Notes: a model not told the origin generated them from the sequence alone. 64,000 bases of DNA from Geodermatophilus sp. DSM 44513 (GCF_032460525.1 NZ_CP135963.1:4464001-4528000), one strand, 5' to 3'; numbered from the stretch's first letter, positions 33,003 to 42,913 are shown. A program made the numbers and translations.

Positions 33003-34574
33003 TTACACGGCGACCAGGTCCTCCGCCGGCAGCGGCGCGGCCTCCGGAGGCGGGCCGGCGATGCCGCAGGCCAGCGCCTGCAGGTCCAGGACCGGCAGCA
33101 GCCGGCTGTCGCTCCCCAGCTGGGCCAGCGGCGAGGTCTGCAGCGCCCGCGGCCCGGTGCCGCCGGCGTCCCGGCGCGGCTGGTCGGGGTCGCACCAGGT
33201 CAGCGGCTCGATGCCGCGGAGGGCGTCCACCGCGAAGGCCACCGGGCCGCCGGCGGCCTCGACGAGCAGCAGGCAGGACGTCGCCGTCCGCCCGGCACCG
33301 GTCCGGCCCAGCACGGTGGCGAGGTCGACGACCGGCACCGCCGCCTCCCGGTGCACCACGATGCCGAGGACCCCGCCGCCCACGTCGGTGGGCAGCAGGT
33401 CGGTCGGGAACGGCAGGATCTCCACGACCTGCTCCAGCGGCGTGGCGACGTCCACCCCGGCGGAGTGCACCAGGTGCGGCCGGCCGACCAGCGCCGAGCC
33501 GGCCCCGGCGTCCTCGCCGGTCCGCGGGGTGGGCACGGCCGGGGTCGCGGGGTCGGTCGTGGCGGTGTTCATGGAGGCCAGCGCCACCAGGTCGGGCTCG
33601 GCCAGCAGGGCCGGGCCGTCGAGGACCAGCGCGGGCACGCTGCCGCCCAGCCGCGCGGTGCCGGTGAGCAGCTCGGGTCGGTGCGCGGCGAAGGCCGGGA
33701 AGGCCAGCACGTCGGCGGCCGGGACCTCCACCAGGTCCAGCAGGGCGCTGAGGGCCAGCACCACGTGGCCGTGCCCGAGGTCCAGCACCAGCCCGGCGCC
33801 GACCCCGCCGGCGGGCAGCCCGCCCAGGCCGAGCAGTGCCAGCGGGTCGACCACGGGCACCTCCTGCCCGGAGAACTCGACGACACCGCGGCACAGTGCG
33901 CTGGACAGCACCGACGGGCGCGCGGTGAACCCGGGCAGGGTGGTGTGCACGGAGGCCACGTCCAGGGCGAGCACCGAGTCCCCGCAGCGGACGGTGACCA
34001 GGCGCCGCGGCGGCACGCCGGCGTCCGCCCCGGGCGGTCCGGTGGGCGCTGCGGCGCGGGTGAGGTCGCGGACGACGGGCACCCCCGGGCGCCCGAGCAG
34101 CGCCGCGGCGTCGAGCACGCTGACCGGGCACCCGGTCTCCGGGTGCAGGAACGCCGAGTCGAACAGCAGCTCCCCGGCGGTGGCGGTGACCGGCACCAGC
34201 GTCTCCACCGGGACCCGCACCATCCCCCGCACCTCGTCGACCAGCAGGCCGAGGGCTGATCCGCCGTGCGCGACGACGACGGTGACCTGGTCGGCGTCCC
34301 GGGGCGCCGGCCGGCCGATGACGGGCCGCAGGTCCAGCACCGGCAGCACCAGCGTCCGCAGCTGCATGGCACCGAGCAGGCCGTCGGCGGCCACGGGCAG
34401 CCCGGCGAGGTCGGCCGGGCAGGGCACCACCTCGCGCAGCGAGGCGAGCGGGACGGCGACGTCCATGCCGGCCAGCCGCAGCAGGCCGAAGACGGCGTCC
34501 CCGGCGCCGGCCGCCGCCGAGGACCGGGGGGCCGGTGCCGGCGGCGCCCCGACGGGCGGGCGGGAGGGCACCAC
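33003..34574 (-). CDS. triple CheW-domain scaffold protein (523 aa)
   Basis: Three CheW-like units in a row, each with its own signature: about residues 25-165 (VFGLLRLAGMDVAVPLASLREVVPCP, LRTLVLPVLDLRPVIG, LGLLVDEVRGMVRVP), 185-330 (LVTVRCGDSVLALDVASVHTTLPGF, VVEFSGQEVPVVDPLALLG) and 350-515 (HLVHSAGVDVATPLEQVVEILPFP, GIVVHREAAVPVVDLATVLG, FAVDALRGIEPLTW). CheW links receptors to CheA. The gene starts two bases beyond the stop of the PAS receptor gene and has no Shine-Dalgarno sequence, so translation is probably coupled. The adjacent GTG at 34571 is an equally possible start. It likely serves that receptor. Confidence 0.88.
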   Translation of the reverse strand: MVPSRPPVGAPPAPAPRSSAAAGAGDAVFGLLRLAGMDVAVPLASLREVVPCPADLAGLPVAADGLLGAMQLRTLVLPVLDLRPVIGRPAPRDADQVTVVVAHGGSALGLLVDEVRGMVRVPVETLVPVTATAGELLFDSAFLHPETGCPVSVLDAAALLGRPGVPVVRDLTRAAAPTGPPGADAGVPPRRLVTVRCGDSVLALDVASVHTTLPGFTARPSVLSSALCRGVVEFSGQEVPVVDPLALLGLGGLPAGGVGAGLVLDLGHGHVVLALSALLDLVEVPAADVLAFPAFAAHRPELLTGTARLGGSVPALVLDGPALLAEPDLVALASMNTATTDPATPAVPTPRTGEDAGAGSALVGRPHLVHSAGVDVATPLEQVVEILPFPTDLLPTDVGGGVLGIVVHREAAVPVVDLATVLGRTGAGRTATSCLLLVEAAGGPVAFAVDALRGIEPLTWCDPDQPRRDAGGTGPRALQTSPLAQLGSDSRLLPVLDLQALACGIAGPPPEAAPLPAEDLVAV

Positions 34575-34576
34575 GG

Positions 34577-36661
34577 TCAGGAGGAGGTGTCGACGGTGGC
34601 CAGCTCGGTGATGAGCTTGTCCACCTCCTGCGAGGCCGTCTGCTGCACCCGCGTGGACTCCGAGATGGTCCGGATGGCGTCGTTGGTGCGCGCGACGCTG
34701 GTGGCGATCCGCTCGAAGGCACCCTCGGCGCGCTTGGAGACCTCCGAGCCCTGGTCCACGCGCTCGGCGGACTCCTCGATCAGCTTGACGATCTGCGCGG
34801 CGGCCTCCGAGGACCGCTCGGCCAGCTTGCGCACCTCCCCGGCGACGATGGAGAAGCCGACGCCGTGCTCGCCGGCGCGCGCGGCCTCGATGGAGGCGTT
34901 GAAGGCCAGCAGGTTGGTCTGGTTGGCGATCTCGCCCATGACCCGGACGATCTCGCCGATCGAGGTGGACGACCGCTGGATGAGGCCGATCGCCTCCAGC
35001 GACGCGCGCAGCGCCGCGACGCCCTGCTCGGCGTTGCCGGAGGTCTCCTGGGCCAGCTCGGTGGCGGTCCGGGAGCTGCGCGAGATGTCGTCGATGGACG
35101 CCGCCAGGTTGCGCACGGTGGCGGTCATGTCGCGGGCGCCCTGGGCGACCTTCTTCTCCTTCTCCACCTGCTCGGTGATGTCGAAGGCGTACTTGACGAC
35201 CTTGAACGGGTTGCCCGACAGGTCCAGCACCGGCGTGTAGGTCGCCTGGATGTAGACGTCGCGGCCGTAGTTGCCCTTGCGGTGGAACCGGCTCACCAGG
35301 CTCTCCCCGCGGCCCAGGCGCAGCCAGAAGTCGCGGTACTCCGCGGACTGCTTGTACTCGTCGGAGCAGAACAGGCTGTGGTGCTGCCCGACGATCTGGC
35401 GCAGCGAGTAGCCCATGGTGCGCAGGAAGTTGTCGTTGGCGGTGAGCACGGTGCCCTCGAGGTCGAACTCGATCACCGCCTGGGAGGCGTCCACGGCGTT
35501 GATCCGCGCCTCGATCTCGGCGTTGCGCAGCTTGGCCGCGGAGACGTCGCTGGCGAACTTGACCACCTTGAACGGCCGGCCCTCGGCGTCGAAGATCGGG
35601 TTGTAGGTGGCCTGCAGCCAGATCTCCTGGCCGCCCTTCTTCAGCCGCTTGTACTCCCCGCCCTCGAACTGGCCGGTGCCCAGCCGCTCCCAGAAGTCGG
35701 CGTACTCCTGGCTCTGCGCCAGCTCCGGGGTGCAGAAGATGCGGTGGTGCTTGCCCTCGATCTCGGCGAGCCGGTAGCCGGTGGCGTCGCAGAAGTTCTG
35801 GTTGGCCGTGATGATCGTGCCGTCGAGGCCGAACTCGATGACCGCCTGAGCGCGGTCCAGGGCGGCGACCTTGCCCTGGTACTCGGCGGTGACCCGCTTG
35901 GCCTCGGTGACGTCGCTGGCGAACTTGATGATCTTGTAGGGCCGGCCGTCGGCGTCCAGGATCGGGCTGTAGGTGGCCTGCAGCCACACGTCCCGGCCGT
36001 CCTTGGCGACCCGGCGGAACTCCCCGCGCTGGAACTCACCGGCGGCCAGGGACTCCCAGAACTGTGCGTAGGCCGGGGTGGCGGTGTACTCCGGGTCGCA
36101 GAAGACCCGGTGGTGCTTGCCCCGGATCTCGGCCAGGGAGTAGCCCATCGTCGCGCAGAAGACCTCGTTGGCGTGCTGGATCCGCCCGCCGAGGTCGAAC
36201 TCGATGACCGCCTGGGAGCGGGAGATGGCGGCGACCTTGCCGAGCTGGTCGGCCTTGGCCAGGGTCTGCTCGGTGATGTCGGAGGCGAACTTCACCACCT
36301 TCAGCACCGACCCGTCGACGTCCAGGATCGGGTTGTAGGTCGCCTGCAGGTACAGCGCCGACCCGTCCTTGCGGACCCGCTTGTACTCCCCGGCCTCGAA
36401 CTCCCCGGCGCCCAGCCGCGCCCAGAACTCCGCGTACTCCGCCGAGGCCGCCTCCGCCGGGTCGCAGAAGACCCGGTGGTGCTGGCCCGCGACCTCGTCG
36501 AGCGCGTACCCGGTCGCGGCCAGGAAGTTGGCGTTCGCGGTCAGGATCGTCCCGTCCGGGGAGAACTCGATCACCGCCTGGGAGCGCTGGATGGCGTCGA
36601 CGACGCCCTGCAGCTCGTGCCGCGTCGGGGCGGTGGGGGTCTTGGCGGCGGGCACGGCCAT
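34577..36661 (-). CDS. soluble chemoreceptor with four PAS domains (694 aa)
   Basis: Four PAS domains repeat every ~122 residues (SQAVIEF at about 27, 149, 271 and 393). Each carries an HHR/HHS-x-FC motif ([40 protein letters not shown]) and ends KVVKFASD- or [12 protein letters not shown]. A receptor signalling domain follows at about 500-694, with hairpin tip [47 protein letters not shown]. There is no membrane segment and no HAMP, so it is cytoplasmic. PAS cofactors (FAD, haem) would make it an aerotaxis or redox sensor, but the cofactor is not evident. ATG 36661 has GGAGG upstream, and the sigma-28-like promoter lies 47-74 bases before it. Confidence 0.93.
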   Translation of the reverse strand: MAVPAAKTPTAPTRHELQGVVDAIQRSQAVIEFSPDGTILTANANFLAATGYALDEVAGQHHRVFCDPAEAASAEYAEFWARLGAGEFEAGEYKRVRKDGSALYLQATYNPILDVDGSVLKVVKFASDITEQTLAKADQLGKVAAISRSQAVIEFDLGGRIQHANEVFCATMGYSLAEIRGKHHRVFCDPEYTATPAYAQFWESLAAGEFQRGEFRRVAKDGRDVWLQATYSPILDADGRPYKIIKFASDVTEAKRVTAEYQGKVAALDRAQAVIEFGLDGTIITANQNFCDATGYRLAEIEGKHHRIFCTPELAQSQEYADFWERLGTGQFEGGEYKRLKKGGQEIWLQATYNPIFDAEGRPFKVVKFASDVSAAKLRNAEIEARINAVDASQAVIEFDLEGTVLTANDNFLRTMGYSLRQIVGQHHSLFCSDEYKQSAEYRDFWLRLGRGESLVSRFHRKGNYGRDVYIQATYTPVLDLSGNPFKVVKYAFDITEQVEKEKKVAQGARDMTATVRNLAASIDDISRSSRTATELAQETSGNAEQGVAALRASLEAIGLIQRSSTSIGEIVRVMGEIANQTNLLAFNASIEAARAGEHGVGFSIVAGEVRKLAERSSEAAAQIVKLIEESAERVDQGSEVSKRAEGAFERIATSVARTNDAIRTISESTRVQQTASQEVDKLITELATVDTSS

Positions 36662-36707
36662 GGTCGGGGGCCTCCGGGTGGGGGGAACGCGGGGTGTCGC
36701 CGTTCCC

Positions 36708-36735
36708 TGTCGGCACCCCGGCGGCCGCCCTTGAG
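36708..36735 (-). promoter_or_regulatory. sigma-28-like promoter of the PAS receptor operon
   Basis: On the minus strand CTCAA (36735-36731), 16 bases, GCCGACA (36714-36708). Both boxes equal those of the cheB operon, and transcription would start about 35-40 bases before ATG 36661. Confidence 0.78.
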
Positions 36736-36851
36736 GCGAAGCCGAGCACTCTCCTGCCATGGGGTGACGTCCCACGACACGCCGTTGACCTGCGAGAACG
36801 GACGGACCCGGATCGTCGGCGCCCCGTCGCCCGACCGTCGGCCGCCTCGCC

Positions 36852-37745
36852 CTAGGGCAGCCGGACCGCCAGCACGCCCACGGAGCGGGCGTCCAGCAGG
36901 TCGCCCATGACGATGCCCTGCACGCAGCCGGCGACGGCGTTCCAGGCGCCCGCGGCGGCCTCGGCGGGGGTGAACTCGCCGTCGATGAAGGCGCGCACGG
37001 CGAGCAGCTGCGCGATCGCCAGGGTGCGGGTCCGGCCGGAGACGTGCGCGGCCCACGACGCCTCGTGCATGGCGGCGGCCCACGGCCTGCGCTCGGCGCG
37101 GACGGCGTCGACGGCGGCCAGCCAGCGGACCCGGCCGAGGGCGCCCGTGCTGCGCAGGCCGGTCAGCAGCTCGGCCAGCTCGCCGGTGGCCGGGCCCAGG
37201 TCCAGCTCGGGGGTGGTGGGCACGCCGGTGGCCGTGGCGACCGCGAAGGGGCCGGTGAGCTGGCGGTGCACCAGGGGCGGCAGCACCACGGCGGCCCAGG
37301 AGCCCACGGCGGCGTCGGCCAGGACGTCGGCGGCGGCGTCGCGGACCTGCTCGTCGACCAGCGCGACCGCGGGGTGCTCGGGGCCCAGGACGTCCTCGCG
37401 GAGCACCCGCTCGAGCGCCGCGGCGTCCCCGATGGTGCTGCGCTCCAGCTGGGCGACCAGGACCGCGGCCCGGTCCTCGCCGGCCGGCGCTGCGGCCGGT
37501 GCGTGGGCGACGGTGCGCAGGTGCGGGACGGCGGCGGCCAGCTCCCGGGCCTTCCGGGCGCGGACGGCGACGGTGGCGCGCTGCTCGCGGTCGCCCCCGG
37601 CGGCCGGGTGCGCGGCGGCGAGCCGCCCCAGGGCGTCCGCGTCCGCGGCCAGCCCGGCGAGCAGGGCGTCGGCGACGGCACGGCCGTGCGGCAGCCGCAC
37701 CAGGTCGAACCCGAGCGTGGCGGCACTGACGAGCGAGTAGGGCAC
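36852..37745 (-). CDS. uncharacterised Ala-rich protein between che operons (297 aa)
   Basis: No family recognised. It starts [51 protein letters not shown]. The rest is strongly alanine-rich and mostly helical, with [87 protein letters not shown] in the second half. It has no signal peptide or membrane segment. GTG 37745 is chosen because GGGGGAG stands six bases upstream; longer frames run into poor sequence. The upstream 166 bp contains direct GATTCG repeats but no clear sigma-28-like box. Lying between two che operons in the same direction, it may belong to chemotaxis, but nothing in it proves that. Confidence 0.65.
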   Translation of the reverse strand: MPYSLVSAATLGFDLVRLPHGRAVADALLAGLAADADALGRLAAAHPAAGGDREQRATVAVRARKARELAAAVPHLRTVAHAPAAAPAGEDRAAVLVAQLERSTIGDAAALERVLREDVLGPEHPAVALVDEQVRDAAADVLADAAVGSWAAVVLPPLVHRQLTGPFAVATATGVPTTPELDLGPATGELAELLTGLRSTGALGRVRWLAAVDAVRAERRPWAAAMHEASWAAHVSGRTRTLAIAQLLAVRAFIDGEFTPAEAAAGAWNAVAGCVQGIVMGDLLDARSVGVLAVRLP

Positions 37746-37911
37746 GGCGTCTCCCCCGGACGTAGGTCCCGCCATGCTCGCCGCCACCGGCTGCTCACGC
37801 CACGTGGCCATCACTCGCAGGCAGGACACCACCGCCGTGTCACCTGCGTGTCCGACGCGAATCAGCTCCGAATCGGATACGCAGAGTGACAACGGGGGGC
37901 AAGGCCTCCGG

Positions 37912-38355
37912 CTACGGGCTGACCGCCTTGTGCACGTCGAGAGCCAGCAGCAGCTGCCCGTCCAGCTTGAACGCCCCGCGGATCAGCTCCCGGCCGGCAC
38001 CGCCGAGGGTGTCCGGCGGTGCCTCGAAGTCGGCCGGGTCGACGTCCACGACGTCGGCGATGGCGTCGACCAGCAGGCTGACCGCCTCGCCGTGCAGGCG
38101 CACGACGATGACGACGGCGGCGGTGTCCTCGGGCCGCGGCGGCCGGCCGAGCCGCTCGCGCAGCTCGATCGCGGTGACCACCTGCCCACGCAGGTTGATC
38201 AGCCCGGCGACGGCGGCCGGGGCCAGCGGCACCCGGGTCAGGCCCTGGCTCTTCAGGACCTCCTGCACGTGCGCCACCTCGACGCCGTACAGGTCGCCGT
38301 CCAGCCAGAAGGTGGCCAGCTGGCCGCCGATGGCGGGGGCCTCGGCAGTGGTCAT
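37912..38355 (-). CDS. cheW: CheW coupling protein (147 aa)
   Basis: A single CheW domain: QLATFWLDGDLYGVEVAHVQEVLKSQGLTRVPLAPAAVAGLINLRGQVVTAIELRERLG, with the NLRG motif of the receptor-binding face, then VSLLVDAIADVVDVDPADFE and GAFKLDGQLLLALDVHKAV. It couples the membrane MCPs to CheA. ATG 38355 is two bases beyond the cheA stop, so the pair is one transcription unit. Unlike most CheW, the loop before the last strand carries a Gly-rich insertion (TLGGAGRELIRGAF). The stop is TAG. Confidence 0.94.
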   Translation of the reverse strand: MTTAEAPAIGGQLATFWLDGDLYGVEVAHVQEVLKSQGLTRVPLAPAAVAGLINLRGQVVTAIELRERLGRPPRPEDTAAVVIVVRLHGEAVSLLVDAIADVVDVDPADFEAPPDTLGGAGRELIRGAFKLDGQLLLALDVHKAVSP

Positions 38356-38357
38356 CG

Positions 38358-40670
38358 TCAGGCCTCCAGGAGGGACGCCGGGACGCCGTCCGGCGTCACG
38401 GGGGTCGAGTAGAACGCCGGGTCGGCGGCGAGGATGGCGGCTCGGACGTCGAGCAGCTCGGTCACCTTGTCGCCGAGCACGGCCGAGCCGAGCAGGCCCA
38501 TGTCGTCGATGTCGCTGCGCACGGCGGCCTCGCCGTCGACGATGTCGAGGATCTCCTCGACCACGATGGCCACGCTGCGGCCGTGGTCGCTGTAGACGAT
38601 CACCTCGAGGACCTCGCGGTCGCTCTCGCCGTAGGAGCCCAGGTGCCGGTCCAGGCGGACGATCGGCAGGATCGCCCCGCGGTACTGCACCACCTCGCGG
38701 TTGCCGACCCGCTCCACCGACTCGGTGCGCACCTGCTCCAGGCGGGTGACGGTGTCCAGCGGGATGGCGACCCGGCGGGCCCCGCCGATGGCGGCCAGCA
38801 GCATCCGCTGCCGCTCGGCGTCGCTCGCTGCGGCGCGCAGCGCCGCCGCGCGGGACTCCTGGCGCTCGGTGGTCTCGGTGCGCAGCGCCCGGCGGGCCAG
38901 GGCCTGCACGTCGAGGATGAGGGCCACGGTGCCGTCTCCGAGGACGGTGGCACCGGAGTAGAGGCCGATCGCCTTGAGCTGGCCGCCGACGGCCTTGACC
39001 ACGATCTCCTCGGTGTTGATGACCCGGTCGACGACCAGGCCGAAGCGCCGGCCCTCCGAGCGCAGGACGGCGATGACCACGTGCCCGTCGTGCCGGTCGG
39101 AGGTCAGGCCGAGGACGTCGGTGAGCCGGACCAGCGGCAGCAGCTCGCCGCGCAGCCGGTACACCGGCGCGCCGCCGACCTCCTCGACGGCGCTGGCGGC
39201 CTTCTCCGCGTCCAGGCTGACCAGCTCCTGCAGGCTGATCTGCGGGATGGCGTAGCGGTCGCCGGCGCACTCGACGGTCAGCGCCGGGACGATGGCCAGG
39301 GTCAGCGGGATGCGCAGCCGGCAGACGGTGCCCTGGCCGTGCACCGACTCGACCTCGATGGTGCCGCCGATGGACTCGATGTTGGTCTTGACGACGTCCA
39401 TGCCGACGCCGCGGCCGGACACGTTGGTGACCGCCGCGGCCGTGGAGAAGCCGGGCAGGAAGATCATCTGCAGCAGGTCCTGCGGGCTCATCCGGGACAG
39501 CGCGTCGTGCGTGATCAGCCCCCGCTCGACACCCTTGGCGCCGATGCGGGCCGGGTCGATCCCCGCGCCGTCGTCGGCGACCTCCACGACGACCTGGCCG
39601 CTCTCGTGCCGCGCCCGCAGCGTCAGCACGCCCTCGGCCGGCTTGCCGGCGGCCCGGCGCGCGTCCGGTGCCTCGATGCCGTGGTCGACGGAGTTGCGGA
39701 CCAGGTGGGTCAGCGGGTCCTTGACCGCCTCCAGCAGGGTCTTGTCGAGCTCGGTGTCCTTGCCCTCCATGTCCAGGCGGACGGTCTTGCCGCACTGGAT
39801 GCCCAGGTCGCGCACGACCCGCGGCAGCTTGGACCAGATGTGGTCGATCGGCTGCATGCGGGTCTTCATGACCCCCTCCTGCAGCTCGCTGGCGATCAGG
39901 TTGAGCCGCTGGGAGGACCGCAGCAGGTCGGTGTCGTTGGAGCGCCCGACGTGCTGGACGATCTGGTTGCGGGTGAGCACCAGCTCCCCGACCAGCAGCA
40001 TCAGCTCGTCGAGCAGGTCGACGTCCACCCGGATGGTGCTGTCGGCGACGCCGCGGCGGGCCTGGGAGCCGGCGTCGGCGGCGGGGGCCGCCTCCGGCTC
40101 GTGCGGGGCCTCGTGCGCCGGCTCGGGGACGGCCTCGGCCGCGGGGACGGGGCGGGGGGCGGGGACGGCGGGCGCCTCGGCCGCAGGGGCGGGCACCTCG
40201 ACGGCGGCGGCCGGTGCCTGCACGGTGGCCGGGACCTCGGGGGTGGGCCCGGTGGCGGCCGCGGGGGCCGGCTCGGGCGCGGGCCTGTCCTCCATGGCGG
40301 CGGTGATGTCCGCGACGACGTCGGCGACGTCCACCGCCCCCTCGCCGCCGGTGGCCTCGATGGAGGCCAGCAGCGAGCGGACGGTGTCGACCATGCGCAG
40401 CAGCACGCTGGTCCGGTGCGGGGTGAGCTCCAGCGCGCCGTCGCGCAGCCGGGAGAGCATGTTCTCCCCGACGTGGGTGACCTCCTCCAGGCGGTTGAAG
40501 GCCAGGAAGCCGCTGGTGCCCTTGATGGTGTGGATCGTGCGGAAGATGCTGGAGATCCGCTCCCGGGAGTCGGGCTCCTGCTCGAGGGCGACCAGGTCGG
40601 TGTCCAGCTGGTCGAGGTTCTCGTGGCTCTCGACCAGGAACTCCTCGACGATGTCGTCCAGACCGTCCAC
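38358..40670 (-). CDS. cheA: CheA sensor kinase with tandem CheW-like domains (770 aa)
   Basis: The histidine phosphotransfer domain (1-115) has phospho-acceptor His47 in TIHTIKGTSGFL. The usual P2 CheY-docking domain is replaced by an Ala/Pro/Glu linker (about 120-220). Dimerisation domain at about 225-295 (LLDELMLLVGELVLTRNQIVQHV); ATPase at about 295-435 with HLVRNSVDHGIE, VADDGAGID and GRGVGMDVVKTNIE. A CheW-like P5 domain (about 440-575) is followed by a second one (about 605-760: RVAIPLDTVTRLEQVRTESVERV, LPIVRLDRHLG, VAIVVEEILDIVDGEAA). GTG 40670 has GGAGAG upstream. The sigma-28-like promoter lies 44-71 bases before it. Confidence 0.94.
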   Translation of the reverse strand: MDGLDDIVEEFLVESHENLDQLDTDLVALEQEPDSRERISSIFRTIHTIKGTSGFLAFNRLEEVTHVGENMLSRLRDGALELTPHRTSVLLRMVDTVRSLLASIEATGGEGAVDVADVVADITAAMEDRPAPEPAPAAATGPTPEVPATVQAPAAAVEVPAPAAEAPAVPAPRPVPAAEAVPEPAHEAPHEPEAAPAADAGSQARRGVADSTIRVDVDLLDELMLLVGELVLTRNQIVQHVGRSNDTDLLRSSQRLNLIASELQEGVMKTRMQPIDHIWSKLPRVVRDLGIQCGKTVRLDMEGKDTELDKTLLEAVKDPLTHLVRNSVDHGIEAPDARRAAGKPAEGVLTLRARHESGQVVVEVADDGAGIDPARIGAKGVERGLITHDALSRMSPQDLLQMIFLPGFSTAAAVTNVSGRGVGMDVVKTNIESIGGTIEVESVHGQGTVCRLRIPLTLAIVPALTVECAGDRYAIPQISLQELVSLDAEKAASAVEEVGGAPVYRLRGELLPLVRLTDVLGLTSDRHDGHVVIAVLRSEGRRFGLVVDRVINTEEIVVKAVGGQLKAIGLYSGATVLGDGTVALILDVQALARRALRTETTERQESRAAALRAAASDAERQRMLLAAIGGARRVAIPLDTVTRLEQVRTESVERVGNREVVQYRGAILPIVRLDRHLGSYGESDREVLEVIVYSDHGRSVAIVVEEILDIVDGEAAVRSDIDDMGLLGSAVLGDKVTELLDVRAAILAADPAFYSTPVTPDGVPASLLEA

Positions 40671-40713
40671 GGTGCTCTCCCTCTCTCCACGGGGCGTGCG
40701 CGCCCCGGGGGAG

Positions 40714-40741
40714 TCATCGGCAGTCCGGCGGCCCGGTTGAC
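40714..40741 (-). promoter_or_regulatory. sigma-28-like promoter of cheA-cheW
   Basis: On the minus strand GTCAA (40741-40737), 15 bases, GCCGATGA (40721-40714). This is the copy closest to the enteric -10 consensus GCCGATAA. Confidence 0.72.
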
Positions 40742-40797
40742 CCCAACCGCCGCACCGGTCGACGTGCCGGCCCGGTCCCGGCGCGCCAGGACGCCGC

Positions 40798-40830
40798 GAC
40801 GCCCCGGACCGTGGACCGGTCCGGGGCGTC
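40798..40830 (-). terminator. 13-bp hairpin downstream of MCP-A
   Basis: GACGCCCCGGACC at 40798-40810 pairs with GGTCCGGGGCGTC at 40818-40830. It lies between the MCP-A stop and the cheA promoter and separates the two units. Confidence 0.85.
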
Positions 40831-40837
40831 AGGTGGT

Positions 40838-40958
40838 GTGCTGGAACGGCCCCCGTGCAGGGCCCCACGCCGAGCGGAGCGAGGTCTGAGGGGCACGGGG
40901 GTGGCCCCCCTGCAGGGTCCCGCCACGAGCCTGCGAGTGACGGGGGGCAGGGGGGTCC
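40838..40958. repeat. REP-like family, long copy
   Basis: GTGCTGGAACGGCCCCC, then GCAGGGCCCCACGCCGAGCGGAGCGAGG, match the units at 3436-3577; a second half GCAGGGTCCCGCCACGAGCCTGCGAG resembles the end of 32949-32999. It fills the space between the MCP-A stop and its terminator. Confidence 0.8.
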
Positions 40959-40963
40959 TTCAC

Positions 40964-42595
40964 CTAGCAGCGGAAGCGGCCCACCAGCTCCTGCAGCTCC
41001 GCCGACATCCGGGAGAGGTCCTCGGCGGCCGCGGAGGAGTTGGTCGCCCCGGTGGTCGTCTCCTGGGCGGCCTGGGCCACCCCGGTGACGTTGCGGGCGA
41101 TCTCCGAGGCGCCGGCCGCGGCCTCGGAGACGTTGCGGGCCATCTCGTTGGTGGTCGCGGTCTGCTCCTCCACCGCGGAGGCGATGGTGGTCTGCCGGTC
41201 GGAGATCTGCCCGACGATCACCGAGATCTCCTCGATCGCGGTCACCGCCGCCGTGGTGTCGCCCTGGATGGCCTGCACGCGGCGGGCGATGTCCTCGGTC
41301 GCCTTGGCCGTCTCCTGCGCCAGCTCCTTGACCTCGTTGGCCACCACCGCGAAGCCCTTGCCCGCCTCCCCGGCCCGCGCCGCCTCGATGGTGGCGTTCA
41401 GCGCCAGCAGGTTCGTCTGCTCCGCGATCGACGTGATCACCTTCACCACGTTGCCGATCTCCGCCGACGACTCTCCGAGCTTGGTCACCGTCGCCGACGT
41501 CGTCTCCACCGCCGTCACCGCCCGCGCCGCCACGTCGGAGGCCTCCGCCGCGTTGGTCGCGATCTCCCGGATCGACGCACCCATCTCCTCGGTGCCCGCG
41601 GCGACGGTCTGCACGTTGCTGGACACCTCCTCGGCGGCGGCCGAGACCGCGCCGGCCTGCGCCGCGGACTGCTGGGCGTTGGAGGACATGGTCCCCGAGG
41701 TGGCCGACAGCTCCTCGGAGGCGGCGGCCAGGGTCTGCGCGTTGGCCCCGATGCTGCGCATCGCCGAGCCGACGTTGTCGATGGCCGCGTTCAGGGCGCG
41801 GGCCATGTCGCCGACCTCGTCCCGGGTGTCGATGTCCAGGTGCCGGTCCAGCCGGCCGGCGGCGACCCCCTGCAGCACCTCGACGGTCCGGCGCAGCGGG
41901 CCGGCGACCAGCCGGCCGAGGCCGAACGCCAGGCCCAGGCCCAGGACGACGGCGCCGACGATGACGGTGACGATCGTCGTCCGGGCGGTGCCGTAGGCCG
42001 CCTCCGCCGCACTGACGCTGGCCCGGGCGTCGTCGTTCTCGATGACCAGCAGCTCGTCGACGATGTCGGCGATCCGGTCCGACGGGGCCGACGCCTTGTC
42101 CTTGCGGACGGCGAGGAAGACCGGCAGGTTGCCGGCGCGGGCCAGCGGCAGCAGCTCGGTGTCGCGGATCTGCCGGTAACCCGCGAGCAGCTCGTCGAAC
42201 TCGGCGATGAACTCGACCTGCTGGCCCTCCAGGCCCTCCTTGTAGGCGACGACCTGCTCGTCGATCCCGGCGTCGAGCTCGGCGATGCGGTTCTCGAGCT
42301 CCGTGCGGGTCGCCGGGTCGGTCTGCAGCGCCAGGTCGGTGACCCGGTAGCGCATCGTCTGGAAGCGCGCCTCGATCTTGCCCAGCTGCTCGGCGGCGGA
42401 GATGCGGTCGTCGAGCAGCACCTGGATGCGCTCCTGTGCGGCGCCGAGCTGGGTGAGCCCGAGCAGGCCCACGGCGGCGGTGCAGACGACCATCACCAGG
42501 AATCCGGCGAGCAGCTTCGGCGCCGTCTTGAGGTTGCGGAAGAAGCCGATCGGCCCGCCCGGGCTGCGCGCGGGGGCCTTCGTCGTCGTGCTCAT
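40964..42595 (-). CDS. methyl-accepting chemotaxis protein A (543 aa)
   Basis: A transmembrane receptor. Membrane segments at about 27-49 ([23 protein letters not shown]) and 205-230 ([25 protein letters not shown]) bracket a ~155-residue outer helical sensor (4HB_MCP-like: [37 protein letters not shown]). HAMP at about 232-285; signalling domain after that with tip [48 protein letters not shown]. The end is LVGRFRC, with no CheR-docking pentapeptide. Ligand unknown. Its promoter is sigma-28-like, and the start codon lacks a Shine-Dalgarno sequence but follows GATTGGACC, as in MCP-B. Confidence 0.95.
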   Translation of the reverse strand: MSTTTKAPARSPGGPIGFFRNLKTAPKLLAGFLVMVVCTAAVGLLGLTQLGAAQERIQVLLDDRISAAEQLGKIEARFQTMRYRVTDLALQTDPATRTELENRIAELDAGIDEQVVAYKEGLEGQQVEFIAEFDELLAGYRQIRDTELLPLARAGNLPVFLAVRKDKASAPSDRIADIVDELLVIENDDARASVSAAEAAYGTARTTIVTVIVGAVVLGLGLAFGLGRLVAGPLRRTVEVLQGVAAGRLDRHLDIDTRDEVGDMARALNAAIDNVGSAMRSIGANAQTLAAASEELSATSGTMSSNAQQSAAQAGAVSAAAEEVSSNVQTVAAGTEEMGASIREIATNAAEASDVAARAVTAVETTSATVTKLGESSAEIGNVVKVITSIAEQTNLLALNATIEAARAGEAGKGFAVVANEVKELAQETAKATEDIARRVQAIQGDTTAAVTAIEEISVIVGQISDRQTTIASAVEEQTATTNEMARNVSEAAAGASEIARNVTGVAQAAQETTTGATNSSAAAEDLSRMSAELQELVGRFRC

Positions 42596-42673
42596 GCGTC
42601 GGGTCCAATCGAGGGAGTCGGTGCTGCGCCGGGGGCCGGGACGCGCCGTTCTCGACGGGGGCCTCCGCACCCC

Positions 42674-42701
42674 TTCTCGGCCGCCGCACGCGCCACTGGA
42701 G
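42674..42701 (-). promoter_or_regulatory. sigma-28-like promoter of MCP-A
   Basis: On the minus strand CTCCA (42701-42697), 15 bases, GCCGAGAA (42681-42674). The 318-bp gap 42596-42913 otherwise holds the GATTGGACC leader motif (42602-42610) and nothing else I can name. Confidence 0.65.
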
Positions 42702-42913
42702 GAACGCGCGGCACGGGAGGGACGGACGGGACGCACGAGCGCCACTGAGGTGTCGCGGTGGTGTCCCGGTGGCGACCACCGGCCGACCACGGCCGGGGCA
42801 CGCACCGCGCCTGTCAGCAGCTGCGCGCCGGGGTCACGGGCCCGACGACGCCTGGGGCGCGGTCGCGGTGCGGGCGCCGCGGGTCCCGGCACGGAGCTGA
42901 CCCGGGCGGCCGG

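Noticed and set aside
38358..42779. A single 1473-residue minus-strand frame joining cheA with upstream sequence
   Set aside because: The upstream half is an out-of-frame shadow of MCP-A and of the repeat; cheA has its own GTG, ribosome binding site and promoter at 40670-40741.
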